Origin: Mordavella massiliensis
GTDB lineage: Bacteria; Bacillota; Clostridia; Lachnospirales; Lachnospiraceae
DNA: 64,000 nucleotides
Reading direction: 5' to 3'
Assembly (NCBI RefSeq): GCF_016901695.1
Contig: NZ_JACJKS010000010.1
Span: 1-64,000 of the forward strand
Position numbers and translations under genes: made by a program. Position 1 is the first letter of the stretch. Each line of letters begins with the position of its first letter. The notes beneath the pieces were generated by a model, which worked only from the letters and a program-made list of their open reading frames with translations, searched no databases and was not told the DNA's origin. This document shows, piece after piece, positions 25,356 through 32,732 of this stretch.

Positions 25356-27154
25356 GCTTCCTGCCCCCTTCCCACTGCTTTTACCGCGTCAAACCTGCAG
25401 GCCTCCCTGCAGCTTCCGCAGGAAATACATTTTGAGGGATCGATCCTGTGCGGCATCTTCTTTTCTCCGCTGATGGCGCCGGCCGGACATCCCTTTGCGC
25501 ACATATCGCAGCCGATACACTTCGCCTCATCGATCTCAAACCGGGTCAGATTCTTGCAGACGCCGGCCGGACATCTCTTTTCCCGGATATGGGCTTCATA
25601 CTCATCCCGGAAATACTTGATCGTCGTGAGGATCGGGTTGGGCGCGCTCTTGCCAAGACTGCACAACGATGCGTCCTGCACAGCGTGGCCAATCCGCTCC
25701 AGCAGTTCAATATCTCCTTCTTTGCCTCTGCCCTCGCAGATATCTGTCAGGATCTCCAGCATCCGCCGCAGGCCCTCCCGGCAGGGCGTACACTTGCCGC
25801 AGCTCTCCTCACAGAGGAAGTTTGTATAATACCTGGCCACTTCCACCATACAGCTCCTGTCATCCATAACGATCATGCCGCCGGATCCCATCATGGCGCC
25901 GTACTTTGCCAGGGAATCAAAATCCACCTTCAGATCCAGCATGCTCTCCGGAATACAGCCGCCGGAAGGACCGCCTGTCTGAACCGCCTTAAAGGGCCGG
26001 TCCCCGATGATCCCGCCGCCGATATCAAAGATCAGGTGCCGGAGCGATGTTCCCATGGGTACTTCCACAAGGCCGGTTCTTTTTACCTTTCCTACCAGGG
26101 CAAATACTTTGGTCCCCGTGCTCGTCTCTGTACCGATTTCGGCAAATTTCTTTCCTCCGTCCCGGATGATCAGCGGGATGTTGGCAAGCGTCTCCACATT
26201 GTTCAGGACTGTGGGCTGGTCCCAGAGTCCTTTCTGGACGGAGCGGATATACTTTGCCCGGGGTTCTCCTACCCTTCCCTCGACAGAGGCCATGAGAGCC
26301 GTGGATTCCCCGCAGACAAAGGCTCCTCCTCCGCGGACCACCGACAGATGCAGCCGTTTTTGTGAACCCATGACGGATTCCCCGATGATCCCCCGCGCCT
26401 CAGCGTCTTCCAGCGCTTTTTTCACATGCTTCACTGCCAGGTCATATTCATCCCGGATATAGAAGAAGCCTTCTTCCGCCCCGATGGCAATGGCCGCGAT
26501 GGCCAGGCCCTCGATCACCGCATGGGGATCGCCTTCCAGGATCGACCGGTCCATGAATGCGCCCGGATCTCCCTCGTCGCCGTTGCAGGCCACATACTTG
26601 GGAAAGTTATCATAGGAAGCCGCTGTGCGCCACTTCCTTCCGGCAGGGAATCCAGCGCCGCCCCGTCCCCGGAGCCCGGACTCTTCCACTTCCGCGATCA
26701 CTTCGTCCGGCGTCATCTGCAGCGCTTTTCGCAAGGCCTCATAACCGCCCAGTTCCAGGTAATCCTCAATATTTTCCGGATCGATCTTTCCGATATGGCG
26801 GAGAGCCAGTTTCTGCTGATGTGCGTAGAAGGGATTTTCCTCCTGGGAGCGGACCCGGTTCCCCTCATTATCTTTGTACATGAGCCTTGGGATCTCCTGG
26901 TCATCCAGCACGCTTTTCTCCAGGATTTCCGGCACATCTTTTGGTTTTACTTTATAGTAGACCAGATTATCCGGCATGATCTTCACGATCGGACCGTTTT
27001 CGCAGAAGCCGTTGCATCCCGTCGTCTTGATCTGCGGGATCACATCGGCGTCAGCGCCGCTTTTTCCTATTTCGCTGCGGAAGGCGTCTACCACGTTCAT
27101 ACTGCCGTTTGCCCGGCACCCGGTGCCGCAGCAGATCAAAATCTGTTTTTTCAT
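25352..27154 (-). CDS. NuoF/HndC-like NAD(P)-binding flavoprotein
   Basis: Flavoprotein of 600 residues. In order: a thioredoxin-like [2Fe-2S] domain (ICCGTGCRANGS, about 5-90), the FMN/NADH domain with GLRGRGGAGFPAGRKW (about 165-180) and YLCNGDEGDPGAF-like ACNGDEGDPGAFMDR, an SLBB domain, the [4Fe-4S] site CGKCTPCREGLRRM (near 480), and two C-terminal [4Fe-4S] motifs, CIGCDMCAKGCP and CISCGSCREAC. It moves electrons between NAD(P)H and iron-sulfur clusters. The layout matches the flavin subunits of electron-bifurcating hydrogenase-like (Hnd/Bfu-type) complexes. Start 27154 is preferred to a GTG four codons earlier. Confidence 0.9.
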   Translation of the reverse strand: MKKQILICCGTGCRANGSMNVVDAFRSEIGKSGADADVIPQIKTTGCNGFCENGPIVKIMPDNLVYYKVKPKDVPEILEKSVLDDQEIPRLMYKDNEGNRVRSQEENPFYAHQQKLALRHIGKIDPENIEDYLELGGYEALRKALQMTPDEVIAEVEESGLRGRGGAGFPAGRKWRTAASYDNFPKYVACNGDEGDPGAFMDRSILEGDPHAVIEGLAIAAIAIGAEEGFFYIRDEYDLAVKHVKKALEDAEARGIIGESVMGSQKRLHLSVVRGGGAFVCGESTALMASVEGRVGEPRAKYIRSVQKGLWDQPTVLNNVETLANIPLIIRDGGKKFAEIGTETSTGTKVFALVGKVKRTGLVEVPMGTSLRHLIFDIGGGIIGDRPFKAVQTGGPSGGCIPESMLDLKVDFDSLAKYGAMMGSGGMIVMDDRSCMVEVARYYTNFLCEESCGKCTPCREGLRRMLEILTDICEGRGKEGDIELLERIGHAVQDASLCSLGKSAPNPILTTIKYFRDEYEAHIREKRCPAGVCKNLTRFEIDEAKCIGCDMCAKGCPAGAISGEKKMPHRIDPSKCISCGSCREACRFDAVKAVGRGQEA

Positions 27155-27155
27155 A

Positions 27156-27629
27156 CTACACAGCACCGCCTTCCCTGACTGTCTGAAGGATCTCTTTTAG
27201 CTTCTCCAGCGTCACTTTCCCGTAATAGACATCGTCCACCACCAGCACCGGCGCCAGGGCGCAGGAGCCAAGACAGTTGACTGTCTCCAGGGAAAACATG
27301 CCGTCCTGCGTGGTCTCCCCGGGTCCGATCTTAAGCTCTCTCCGGATCCCGTCGATCAGGGTTGACGCGCCCCGGATGTGGCAGGCTGTTCCGTCACAGC
27401 ACTTGATAATGTGCCTGCCCTTCGGCACGAGACTCAGCGCCTTGTAGAATGTAGCCATGGCGTAGAGGGAAGACACCGGGCAGCCCAGTTCCTCCGCCAG
27501 CGCCTCCATGCCCTCCCTCGGCACATACTGGAATTCCCGCTGCATATCCTGCAGGATCGCGAGCGCGTATCTCCGGTCCGGCTGGTAAGAATGTATGATC
27601 TCTTCAATCCGCTTTTCGGATACTTCCAT
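27156..27629 (-). CDS. NuoE/HymA-like [2Fe-2S] subunit
   Basis: Thioredoxin-fold [2Fe-2S] protein of 157 residues with the four ligands in two pairs: Cys-x-Gly-x2-Cys in CCDGTACHIRG and CLGSC in VNCLGSCALAPV. It partners the NuoF-like subunit in NADH-linked complexes. It ends 1 bp before the ATG of that subunit and starts 20 bp after the MoaD gene. Together with the two other subunits it supplies the NAD(P)H end of the inferred aldehyde-oxidising complex. Confidence 0.92.
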   Translation of the reverse strand: MEVSEKRIEEIIHSYQPDRRYALAILQDMQREFQYVPREGMEALAEELGCPVSSLYAMATFYKALSLVPKGRHIIKCCDGTACHIRGASTLIDGIRRELKIGPGETTQDGMFSLETVNCLGSCALAPVLVVDDVYYGKVTLEKLKEILQTVREGGAV

Positions 27630-27649
27630 CCTGTTTCACCACCTTATCC

Positions 27650-27925
27650 TTAACCGCCAGCCACCACAGGGAAGATGGATACAACGTCTGTCGGAGACAG
27701 CTTCGTGTCGATCCCTCCAAGATGCTCCACGTGTCTTCCGTTCACCAGGATGATGATCTCCTCTCCCAGTTCTGTCCCGTCCGGGGTCAGCAGCTTTTCC
27801 CGCAGCCTGGAGCCGTAAGTCTCGCTCAGAGCCAGGGTCAGCTTCCGGACATCCTCCTGATACGGAAAGTCCACGATCTTACATTTTGTATACTCCCTGA
27901 GGTAGGCAAAAAATTTCACTGTCAT
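27650..27925 (-). CDS. moaD: MoaD/ThiS-family sulfur carrier
   Basis: Ubiquitin-like protein of 91 residues ending in the Gly-Gly needed for adenylation and thiocarboxylate formation (VSIFPVVAGG). ILVNGRHVEHLGGIDTKLSPTDVVSIF is the usual beta-grasp core. It would donate sulfur for the pterin dithiolene, after activation by MoeB (17201-17926). A MoaD-like gene directly beside a tungsten aldehyde oxidoreductase is a recurring arrangement in anaerobes. No MoaE gene lies in the window. Confidence 0.9.
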   Translation of the reverse strand: MTVKFFAYLREYTKCKIVDFPYQEDVRKLTLALSETYGSRLREKLLTPDGTELGEEIIILVNGRHVEHLGGIDTKLSPTDVVSIFPVVAGG

Positions 27926-27976
27926 CTTTCTTCTCCCGGCAGGCAGCCGTCAGGCCGCCCGCCTCACATGTGATCT

Positions 27977-29779
27977 CTATAATCCCAGCTCCCTGTCTTT
28001 CTCAGGCGTGGGCGTGCCTTCTGTATCCCAGCCCCTCACCTGATAGTACTCCTGGAGCATGGTGTGCAGTTCGTTGACTTTCCCCTGCGCCGGGCCGTCC
28101 GGCAGCTGCTCTCTCAAAAGTCTTGGCGGAAGGGTGTCCTTTTCCACACCGGCCGCGATGTTGAATTTCTTCTCCAGGTTCCAGACTCTCTCCCCTTTCA
28201 GGAGAATATCCGCGTCGCTCTCATCGCTGCCCACCGCTTCCCTGTACTGTGCCGCGATCTCCGGCAGACCGAGGGCAAAGGAGGTGAACAGGCACACGCC
28301 CGCAGAGTCGATCAGCGCCGTCAGATCCTGGAATGTCTTCAGCATGGAAGCCTTCCCTTCCGTTACCAGGGGATCCATCTTGACCGGAAGCCCGAGGACC
28401 TCCGGGGAAGTCATGTATCCGCGCACATGGCAGCCGCCCCGGTTGGAGGTGGCGTATTCCAGTCCGATGCCCTGCAGCGCACGGCCGTCATAGGCCGGCA
28501 TCTCCTGTTTCTTTACAGACATGGACAGTTCCGGATGCCCGTATTTTCCCGCCAGCCGGTAGGAACCCATGGCAAGCTGCTTTCCGAATCCCTCGTTCTT
28601 TCCTGTCATCTCCGCCAGCTTCACCATGGTCGAGGCATCCCCGAAGCGCACCGGGATGCCTCCCGTATCCTCCTCGGTCATATAACCTGCCTCGAAGAGC
28701 TCCATGGCACAGGCGATGGTCGCTCCCAGCGTGATGGGGTCGAATCCGTATTCATTGCAGATAAAGTTTGCTTTGCAGACCGCCTCCAGATCGTCGATGC
28801 CGCAGTCCGCTCCAAAGGACCATCCCGCCTCGTACTCCGGTCCCTCGCCTCTGGACTTGAAGGGGCCGCTCGGAATATCCACTACGCGGCCGCAGCCGAT
28901 GCAGCAGCCGAAGCATCCCTTGTTCCGGATCAGGTATTTCTCTGTCAGCGTCTCGCCGGAAATGTTGTCCGCCTTGTCATAGACGGCGCCGTCCCGGCCG
29001 TTGCGAAGCGGAAGTCCGCCGCTCTCATTGATGATATTGACCAGGATCTCTGTCCCGTAGGCCGCCAGCCCTGCGCCGGTAACCGGGTGGGCCTTTAAAG
29101 TCGTCCTCGCGTTCTCGATGGCTTCCATGAACTTCTCCGGCCTGGCCACATAGATAGATTTTGTTCCCTTTACAACAACTGCCTTCAGCTTCTTGCTTCC
29201 CATGACAGCGCCCAGACCTCCGCGGCCTGCCGCCCGGTGCTTGTCGTTCATCACGCCTGCATAGAGGCAGAGATTTTCTCCGGTCGGGCCGATGCAGGAT
29301 ACCCGGAAGGACTGTCCGCAGATCCGGTTCAGCTCATCCGTGGTCTCATAGACAGTCTTGCCCCAAAGTCCGGAAGCGTCCCGCAGCTCCACTTCATCGT
29401 CATTGATATAGAGATATACCGGGTGGTCGCTTACGCCTTCAAAAATGATCCCGTCGTACCCGGCATACTTCAGTTCCGGTCCAAAGTGCCCGCCGGAGTT
29501 CGCCGCTCCGATGGTGCCGGTAAGCGGCGCTTTTGCCACCACCTCAAACCGGCCGCTGCAGGCTGCCGCCGTACCGGTCAGCGGCCCTGTCATAAAGATC
29601 AGATTGTTGTCCGGTCCAAGAGGATCCACCTTCGGATCCACCTCGTCACAGAAGTATTTGGTCCCCAGTCCCCTGGCTCCCACAAAATCCTTTGCAGACT
29701 GCATATTCAGGGGTTCTTTCCGAATCGTTCCCGAGGAAAGATTAACACGAATGATCTGTCCCATATATCCGTTCATCAT
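27977..29779 (-). CDS. aor: Tungsten-containing aldehyde:ferredoxin oxidoreductase
   Basis: Catalytic subunit of 600 residues that oxidises aldehydes to carboxylic acids at a tungsten bis-pterin centre. The N terminus [20 protein letters not shown] and [27 protein letters not shown] are typical. [42 protein letters not shown] forms the cofactor-binding domain. The single [4Fe-4S] cluster is held by CFGCCIGC (near 287) and a late Cys in [16 protein letters not shown]. Its ATG overlaps the stop of the ferredoxin gene. The substrate range cannot be read from sequence; AOR, FOR and WOR-type enzymes differ subtly. Confidence 0.93.
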   Translation of the reverse strand: MMNGYMGQIIRVNLSSGTIRKEPLNMQSAKDFVGARGLGTKYFCDEVDPKVDPLGPDNNLIFMTGPLTGTAAACSGRFEVVAKAPLTGTIGAANSGGHFGPELKYAGYDGIIFEGVSDHPVYLYINDDEVELRDASGLWGKTVYETTDELNRICGQSFRVSCIGPTGENLCLYAGVMNDKHRAAGRGGLGAVMGSKKLKAVVVKGTKSIYVARPEKFMEAIENARTTLKAHPVTGAGLAAYGTEILVNIINESGGLPLRNGRDGAVYDKADNISGETLTEKYLIRNKGCFGCCIGCGRVVDIPSGPFKSRGEGPEYEAGWSFGADCGIDDLEAVCKANFICNEYGFDPITLGATIACAMELFEAGYMTEEDTGGIPVRFGDASTMVKLAEMTGKNEGFGKQLAMGSYRLAGKYGHPELSMSVKKQEMPAYDGRALQGIGLEYATSNRGGCHVRGYMTSPEVLGLPVKMDPLVTEGKASMLKTFQDLTALIDSAGVCLFTSFALGLPEIAAQYREAVGSDESDADILLKGERVWNLEKKFNIAAGVEKDTLPPRLLREQLPDGPAQGKVNELHTMLQEYYQVRGWDTEGTPTPEKDRELGL

Positions 29780-30255
29780 GCCTTTGCCTCCTCTCCAAAT
29801 ACGTCCTTAAAACGGTCGGCCACAGCGCGCTTCCTGTCCAGTCCCTCGTCCGGATCCTCAAACGTGATCGCGCCGGTCGGACAGAATTTAGCACATTTGG
29901 GTTCCCCGCCGCACAGATCGCACTTATGTACCTGCTTTTTCTCTTTGTTGAAGCTGATATTGCCAAGCGGGCAGGCGTTCATACACATCTTACAGCCGAT
30001 ACATTTCGCATGGTCCATGACAACCGCGCCGATCCCATCTCTGCTGATCGCCCCTACCGGACAGACCTCCAGACAGCAGGGGTCTTCACACTGCAGGCAC
30101 ATGACAGGGATATTGATGGCCGCTTCCTCGTAGGCCATGACCGTCACATTTGCATTTCTCGGATTGAACGCCTGGTCATGTCCAAACGAACAGACCAGTT
30201 CGCATGTTCTGCATCCGATGCATTTCTCGGGCTTGATCATCAACTGTTTTCCCAT
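29776..30255 (-). CDS. Polyferredoxin partner of the aldehyde oxidoreductase
   Basis: Iron-sulfur protein of 159 residues with four [4Fe-4S] motifs: [37 protein letters not shown] and [15 protein letters not shown]. It resembles HycB/CooF/DmsB-type electron carriers and would link the tungsten enzyme to the NADH module or to free ferredoxin. Start 30255 ([11 protein letters not shown]) has AAAGGAGGT 9 bp upstream; a TTG eight codons earlier overlaps this site and is rejected. First gene after the riboswitch-like leader and coupled to aor by an ATGA overlap. Confidence 0.93.
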   Translation of the reverse strand: MGKQLMIKPEKCIGCRTCELVCSFGHDQAFNPRNANVTVMAYEEAAINIPVMCLQCEDPCCLEVCPVGAISRDGIGAVVMDHAKCIGCKMCMNACPLGNISFNKEKKQVHKCDLCGGEPKCAKFCPTGAITFEDPDEGLDRKRAVADRFKDVFGEEAKA

Positions 30256-30277
30256 TCTACACTGACCTCCTTTACAC

Positions 30278-30420
30278 AAAAAAATCCATTATCATATCTT
30301 CCGATATAATAATGGCTCCTTCGCAATCAGGCAGGCAGCCCCGTTCCCGCGGCTACCCATTGGTCCTGCCTTCCCGTGTGCCAATCGGCCCGCACACGTC
30401 GGAAGCGCCGGACTCGGAGT
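30278..30420 (-). ncRNA. Candidate Moco/tungsten-cofactor riboswitch with terminator, aor leader
   Basis: Minus-strand leader. Aptamer: P1 CUCC/GGAG (30419-30416 and 30319-30316), CGAG, P2 GUCC/GGAC, a long hairpin CUUCC...CGUGUGC/GCACACG...GGAAG, the block GGCAGGACCAAUGGGUA (30370-30354), and hairpin GGUAGCC/GGCUGCC. Directly after P1 comes an intrinsic terminator: 13-bp stem (30315-30303 with 30298-30286), loop 30302-30299, seven U (30284-30278). The ferredoxin gene starts 23 bp later, so the design is transcription attenuation. The architecture matches the Moco RNA motif as I recall it and is repeated upstream of tupA. Confidence 0.75.
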
Positions 30421-30442
30421 TTGTATACTGTTACTTTTCATT

Positions 30443-30448
30443 ATTATA
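30443..30448 (-). promoter_or_regulatory. -10 element of the tungsten operon promoter
   Basis: TATAAT at 30448-30443 on the minus strand, in an AT-rich stretch about 25 bp before the aptamer. No good -35 hexamer is visible at 16-18 bp. Confidence 0.5.
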
Positions 30449-30505
30449 ATACAAATCACCTGATTATTCTATATTTTATATCTTTTTTTCTAATAATTTG
30501 TATTT

Positions 30506-30973
30506 TTATTCGTTATTTTTTTGACGTATTTCCACCAGATCACCCTCGCGGATGATCCCGCCTGATACACAGACCGCATACCAGCACGCTTCCCGCAGCA
30601 GACAGGGAAGTCCCTGCTTCACTCTGGCGCATTCCGGAAAGCATCTGCCTTTCCCGTTTGTAATTTCCAGGACCGCTTCCCCGCATGTCAGCTGCGTCCC
30701 TTTTCCAACTCTCTTCAGCTCCTCCTGCGGGATCCGGATCCACAGATTGGCTTTGAACCGTTCAAAGCACAGTCCCTGCGTGTCCTGGCCCGCCATCCAG
30801 TCCTCTATATCCGCCGCAGCTATGCTCACCGGAGCCCTTGCATCTTCAAAATGGGCATCCCCAGGGATCCCTTTTCCCTCCACGACCTCCACGGCTTTTG
30901 TTTTTCTTCCGGGTTTCCCCTTCCCTGCGAGTATATACAGGGCGCTGACCCTGCTGCTTTTCTCCCGGCTCAT
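30506..30973 (-). CDS. Stand-alone MOSC-domain protein
   Basis: MOSC-domain protein of 155 residues (VEVVEGKGIPGDAHFED, SIAAADIEDWM, FKANLWIRIPQEELKRVGKGTQL, then ITNGKGRCFPECARVKQGLPCLL). The Cys-rich segment near residue 115 could carry the sulfur-transfer cysteine. MOSC proteins are linked to molybdenum or tungsten cofactor maturation and sulfuration. It lies directly upstream of the tungsten operon promoter and after the ilvE terminator. I see no promoter of its own in the 84 bp before it, so it may depend on read-through. A clean AGGAGG site marks the start. Confidence 0.88.
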   Translation of the reverse strand: MSREKSSRVSALYILAGKGKPGRKTKAVEVVEGKGIPGDAHFEDARAPVSIAAADIEDWMAGQDTQGLCFERFKANLWIRIPQEELKRVGKGTQLTCGEAVLEITNGKGRCFPECARVKQGLPCLLREACWYAVCVSGGIIREGDLVEIRQKNNE

Positions 30974-30993
30974 ATGACGCCTCCTGCCATTGT

Positions 30994-31021
30994 AAAAAAG
31001 GCAGGGATCCGCAGATCCCTG
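30994..31021 (-). terminator. Intrinsic terminator of ilvE
   Basis: Minus-strand stem CAGGGATC/GATCCCTG (31021-31014 and 31009-31002) with a 4-nt loop, followed by CC and six T (30999-30994). Confidence 0.85.
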
Positions 31022-31057
31022 TCTTTCGTATGTTTCTGTGTCCGCAAGATGCGGCTG

Positions 31058-32083
31058 TTAGCAGATCCTGTGGATCCATCCCTCCGGCGCCTCGATGTGG
31101 CCCATCTGGATGCCGGTCAGCGTGTCGTACAGCTTCTGGATCGTGGGGCCCATCTTCTCCATACCGCTGGGGAAGCAGATCTCTTTGCCGTGATCCACGA
31201 TCTTGCCGACCGGGGAGATGACGGCTGCCGTGCCGCACAGGCCGCACTCCGCGAAGTCTTTCACCTCGTCCATGTACACTTCCCTCTCCTCTGTCTTCAG
31301 GCCGAGGTAGTGCTCTGCCACATAGAGGAGGGAGCGTCTTGTGATGGACGGAAGGATCGTCGGGGACTTGGGCGTCACGACAGTGTTGTCCTTTGTGACA
31401 AAGAGGAAGTTGGCGCCTCCTGTCTCCTCCACCTTCGTCCTTGTGGCGGAGTCAAGGTACATGTTCTCATCGTATCCCTTCTCGTGGGCGTCCACGATGG
31501 CGTACAGGCTCATGGCGTAGTTGAGGCCCGCCTTCACATGTCCTGTCCCGTGCGGGGCCGCTCTGTCATAGTCGCACACGCGGATGGTGATGGGCTTTAC
31601 GCCGCCCTTGAAGTAGGGGCCGACGGGGGTTGTGAATACACGGAACTGGTACTCGTCAGCCGGCTTCACGCCGATGACCGGGTTGGAGCCGAACATGTAG
31701 GGCCGGATGTACAAGGTGGCGCCGGATCCATAGGGCGGAACATACGCCGCGTTGGCCTCCACCACTTTATGTACCGCGTCAACAAAGCGGTCCTCCGGGA
31801 ATACCGGCATCTTCAGCCTCTCAGCCGTCGTCGCCATTCTCTGGGCGTTCAGGTCCGGGCGGAATGTCACGATGTGCCCGTCCTCTGTCGTGTAGGCTTT
31901 CAGCCCTTCAAAACAGGTCTGCGCGTACTGGAACACGCAGGCGCACTCGTTGAGCACCACATTGGCGTCTGTCGTTAAGGTTCCCTCGTCCCACGCCCCG
32001 TCTTTGTAATTGGAAACGTACCGCTTGTCCGTCTCCATATAGGAAAATCCCAGGTTTGACCAGTCGATGTTTTTCTTTTCCAT
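31058..32083 (-). CDS. ilvE: Branched-chain amino acid aminotransferase
   Basis: Fold-type IV PLP enzyme of 341 residues that makes leucine, isoleucine and valine from their keto acids using glutamate. The PLP lysine lies in GLNYAMSLYAIVDAHEKGYDENMYLD; FEGLKAYTTEDGHIVTFRPDLNAQRM and EETGGANFLFVTKDNTVVTP are the usual substrate and cofactor regions. It has its own promoter (32143-32171) with a palindrome upstream of the -35 box, and its own terminator. It is therefore a separate unit behind ilvBN even though the functions are linked. Confidence 0.95.
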   Translation of the reverse strand: MEKKNIDWSNLGFSYMETDKRYVSNYKDGAWDEGTLTTDANVVLNECACVFQYAQTCFEGLKAYTTEDGHIVTFRPDLNAQRMATTAERLKMPVFPEDRFVDAVHKVVEANAAYVPPYGSGATLYIRPYMFGSNPVIGVKPADEYQFRVFTTPVGPYFKGGVKPITIRVCDYDRAAPHGTGHVKAGLNYAMSLYAIVDAHEKGYDENMYLDSATRTKVEETGGANFLFVTKDNTVVTPKSPTILPSITRRSLLYVAEHYLGLKTEEREVYMDEVKDFAECGLCGTAAVISPVGKIVDHGKEICFPSGMEKMGPTIQKLYDTLTGIQMGHIEAPEGWIHRIC

Positions 32084-32142
32084 GGATGTATTCCCCCGTT
32101 CTGTATTGTATTGGTCATTGGTTATCTTTTTGATCTTTTTTC

Positions 32143-32183
32143 ATTATAGTACGGTCATCTGCAAAATTCAAGAGTGCGCTCTG
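32143..32183 (-). promoter_or_regulatory. ilvE promoter with upstream palindrome
   Basis: -35 TTGAAT (32171-32166), 17-bp spacer, -10 TATAAT (32148-32143). The near-palindrome AGAGTGCGCTCT on the plus strand (32171-32182) abuts the -35 box and is flanked by an A/T tract. The same 12-bp element, in the same register, is found at the argD-like promoter (60474-60485). Confidence 0.75.
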
Positions 32184-32206
32184 TTTTTTTGCCATCAATT
32201 TCAGAG

Positions 32207-32716
32207 CTACCTCTCCATCATGCTGATGGACTCGATGCCCACGCTTCCGCCCCGGACTACCTCGATGCTGCGGAACTCCTCTTTCATGAGCTTGATCACC
32301 GCGTCGTTCTTCGTGGCGGTCTGCACGAACTCGAGGAGCAGGCTGTCCCTGCCGTAGTCGATGACCTTGGCCTTGAAGGTCTCCGCGATCTGGAACGCCT
32401 CCACCTTGCCCTCCGGGCTGCAGTTTTTGACCTTTACGTACAGGATCTCCTTCATGCGGACGAAGACATCCGTAAAGTCAATGACCTTAATCACTTCCAC
32501 CATGCGGTTGAGCTGCTTCTTGATCTGCTCAAAGGTCTCGTCGTCGCTGACCGTGGCAATGGTCATCCTGGACACGGTGGGATCCTCTGTGGTCCCGACG
32601 GTCAGGCTGTCCAGGTTGTAGGATTTCCCGGAAAAAAGGCCGGAGATCTTGGAGAGAACGCCTACCTGGTTCTCCACATAGAGGGATATCCATCTTTTCT
32701 TCATTCCGTTGCTCAT
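32207..32716 (-). CDS. ilvN: Acetolactate synthase small (regulatory) subunit
   Basis: ACT-domain regulatory subunit of 169 residues: KRWISLYVENQVGVLSKISGLFSGKSYNLDSLTVG is the valine-sensing ACT domain (about 7-80), and the C-terminal domain carries KMEEFRSIEVVRGGSVGIESI-like sequence. It controls feedback inhibition of the large subunit, whose gene ends 16 bp upstream. Also called ilvH in some genomes. Confidence 0.95.
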   Translation of the reverse strand: MSNGMKKRWISLYVENQVGVLSKISGLFSGKSYNLDSLTVGTTEDPTVSRMTIATVSDDETFEQIKKQLNRMVEVIKVIDFTDVFVRMKEILYVKVKNCSPEGKVEAFQIAETFKAKVIDYGRDSLLLEFVQTATKNDAVIKLMKEEFRSIEVVRGGSVGIESISMMER

Positions 32717-32732
32717 ATCGCTTCTCTCCTTT

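Noticed and set aside
27155-27166. GTG start four codons earlier for the NuoF-like gene
   Set aside because: The ATG at 27154 directly follows the NuoE stop and begins the conserved MKKQILICC segment.
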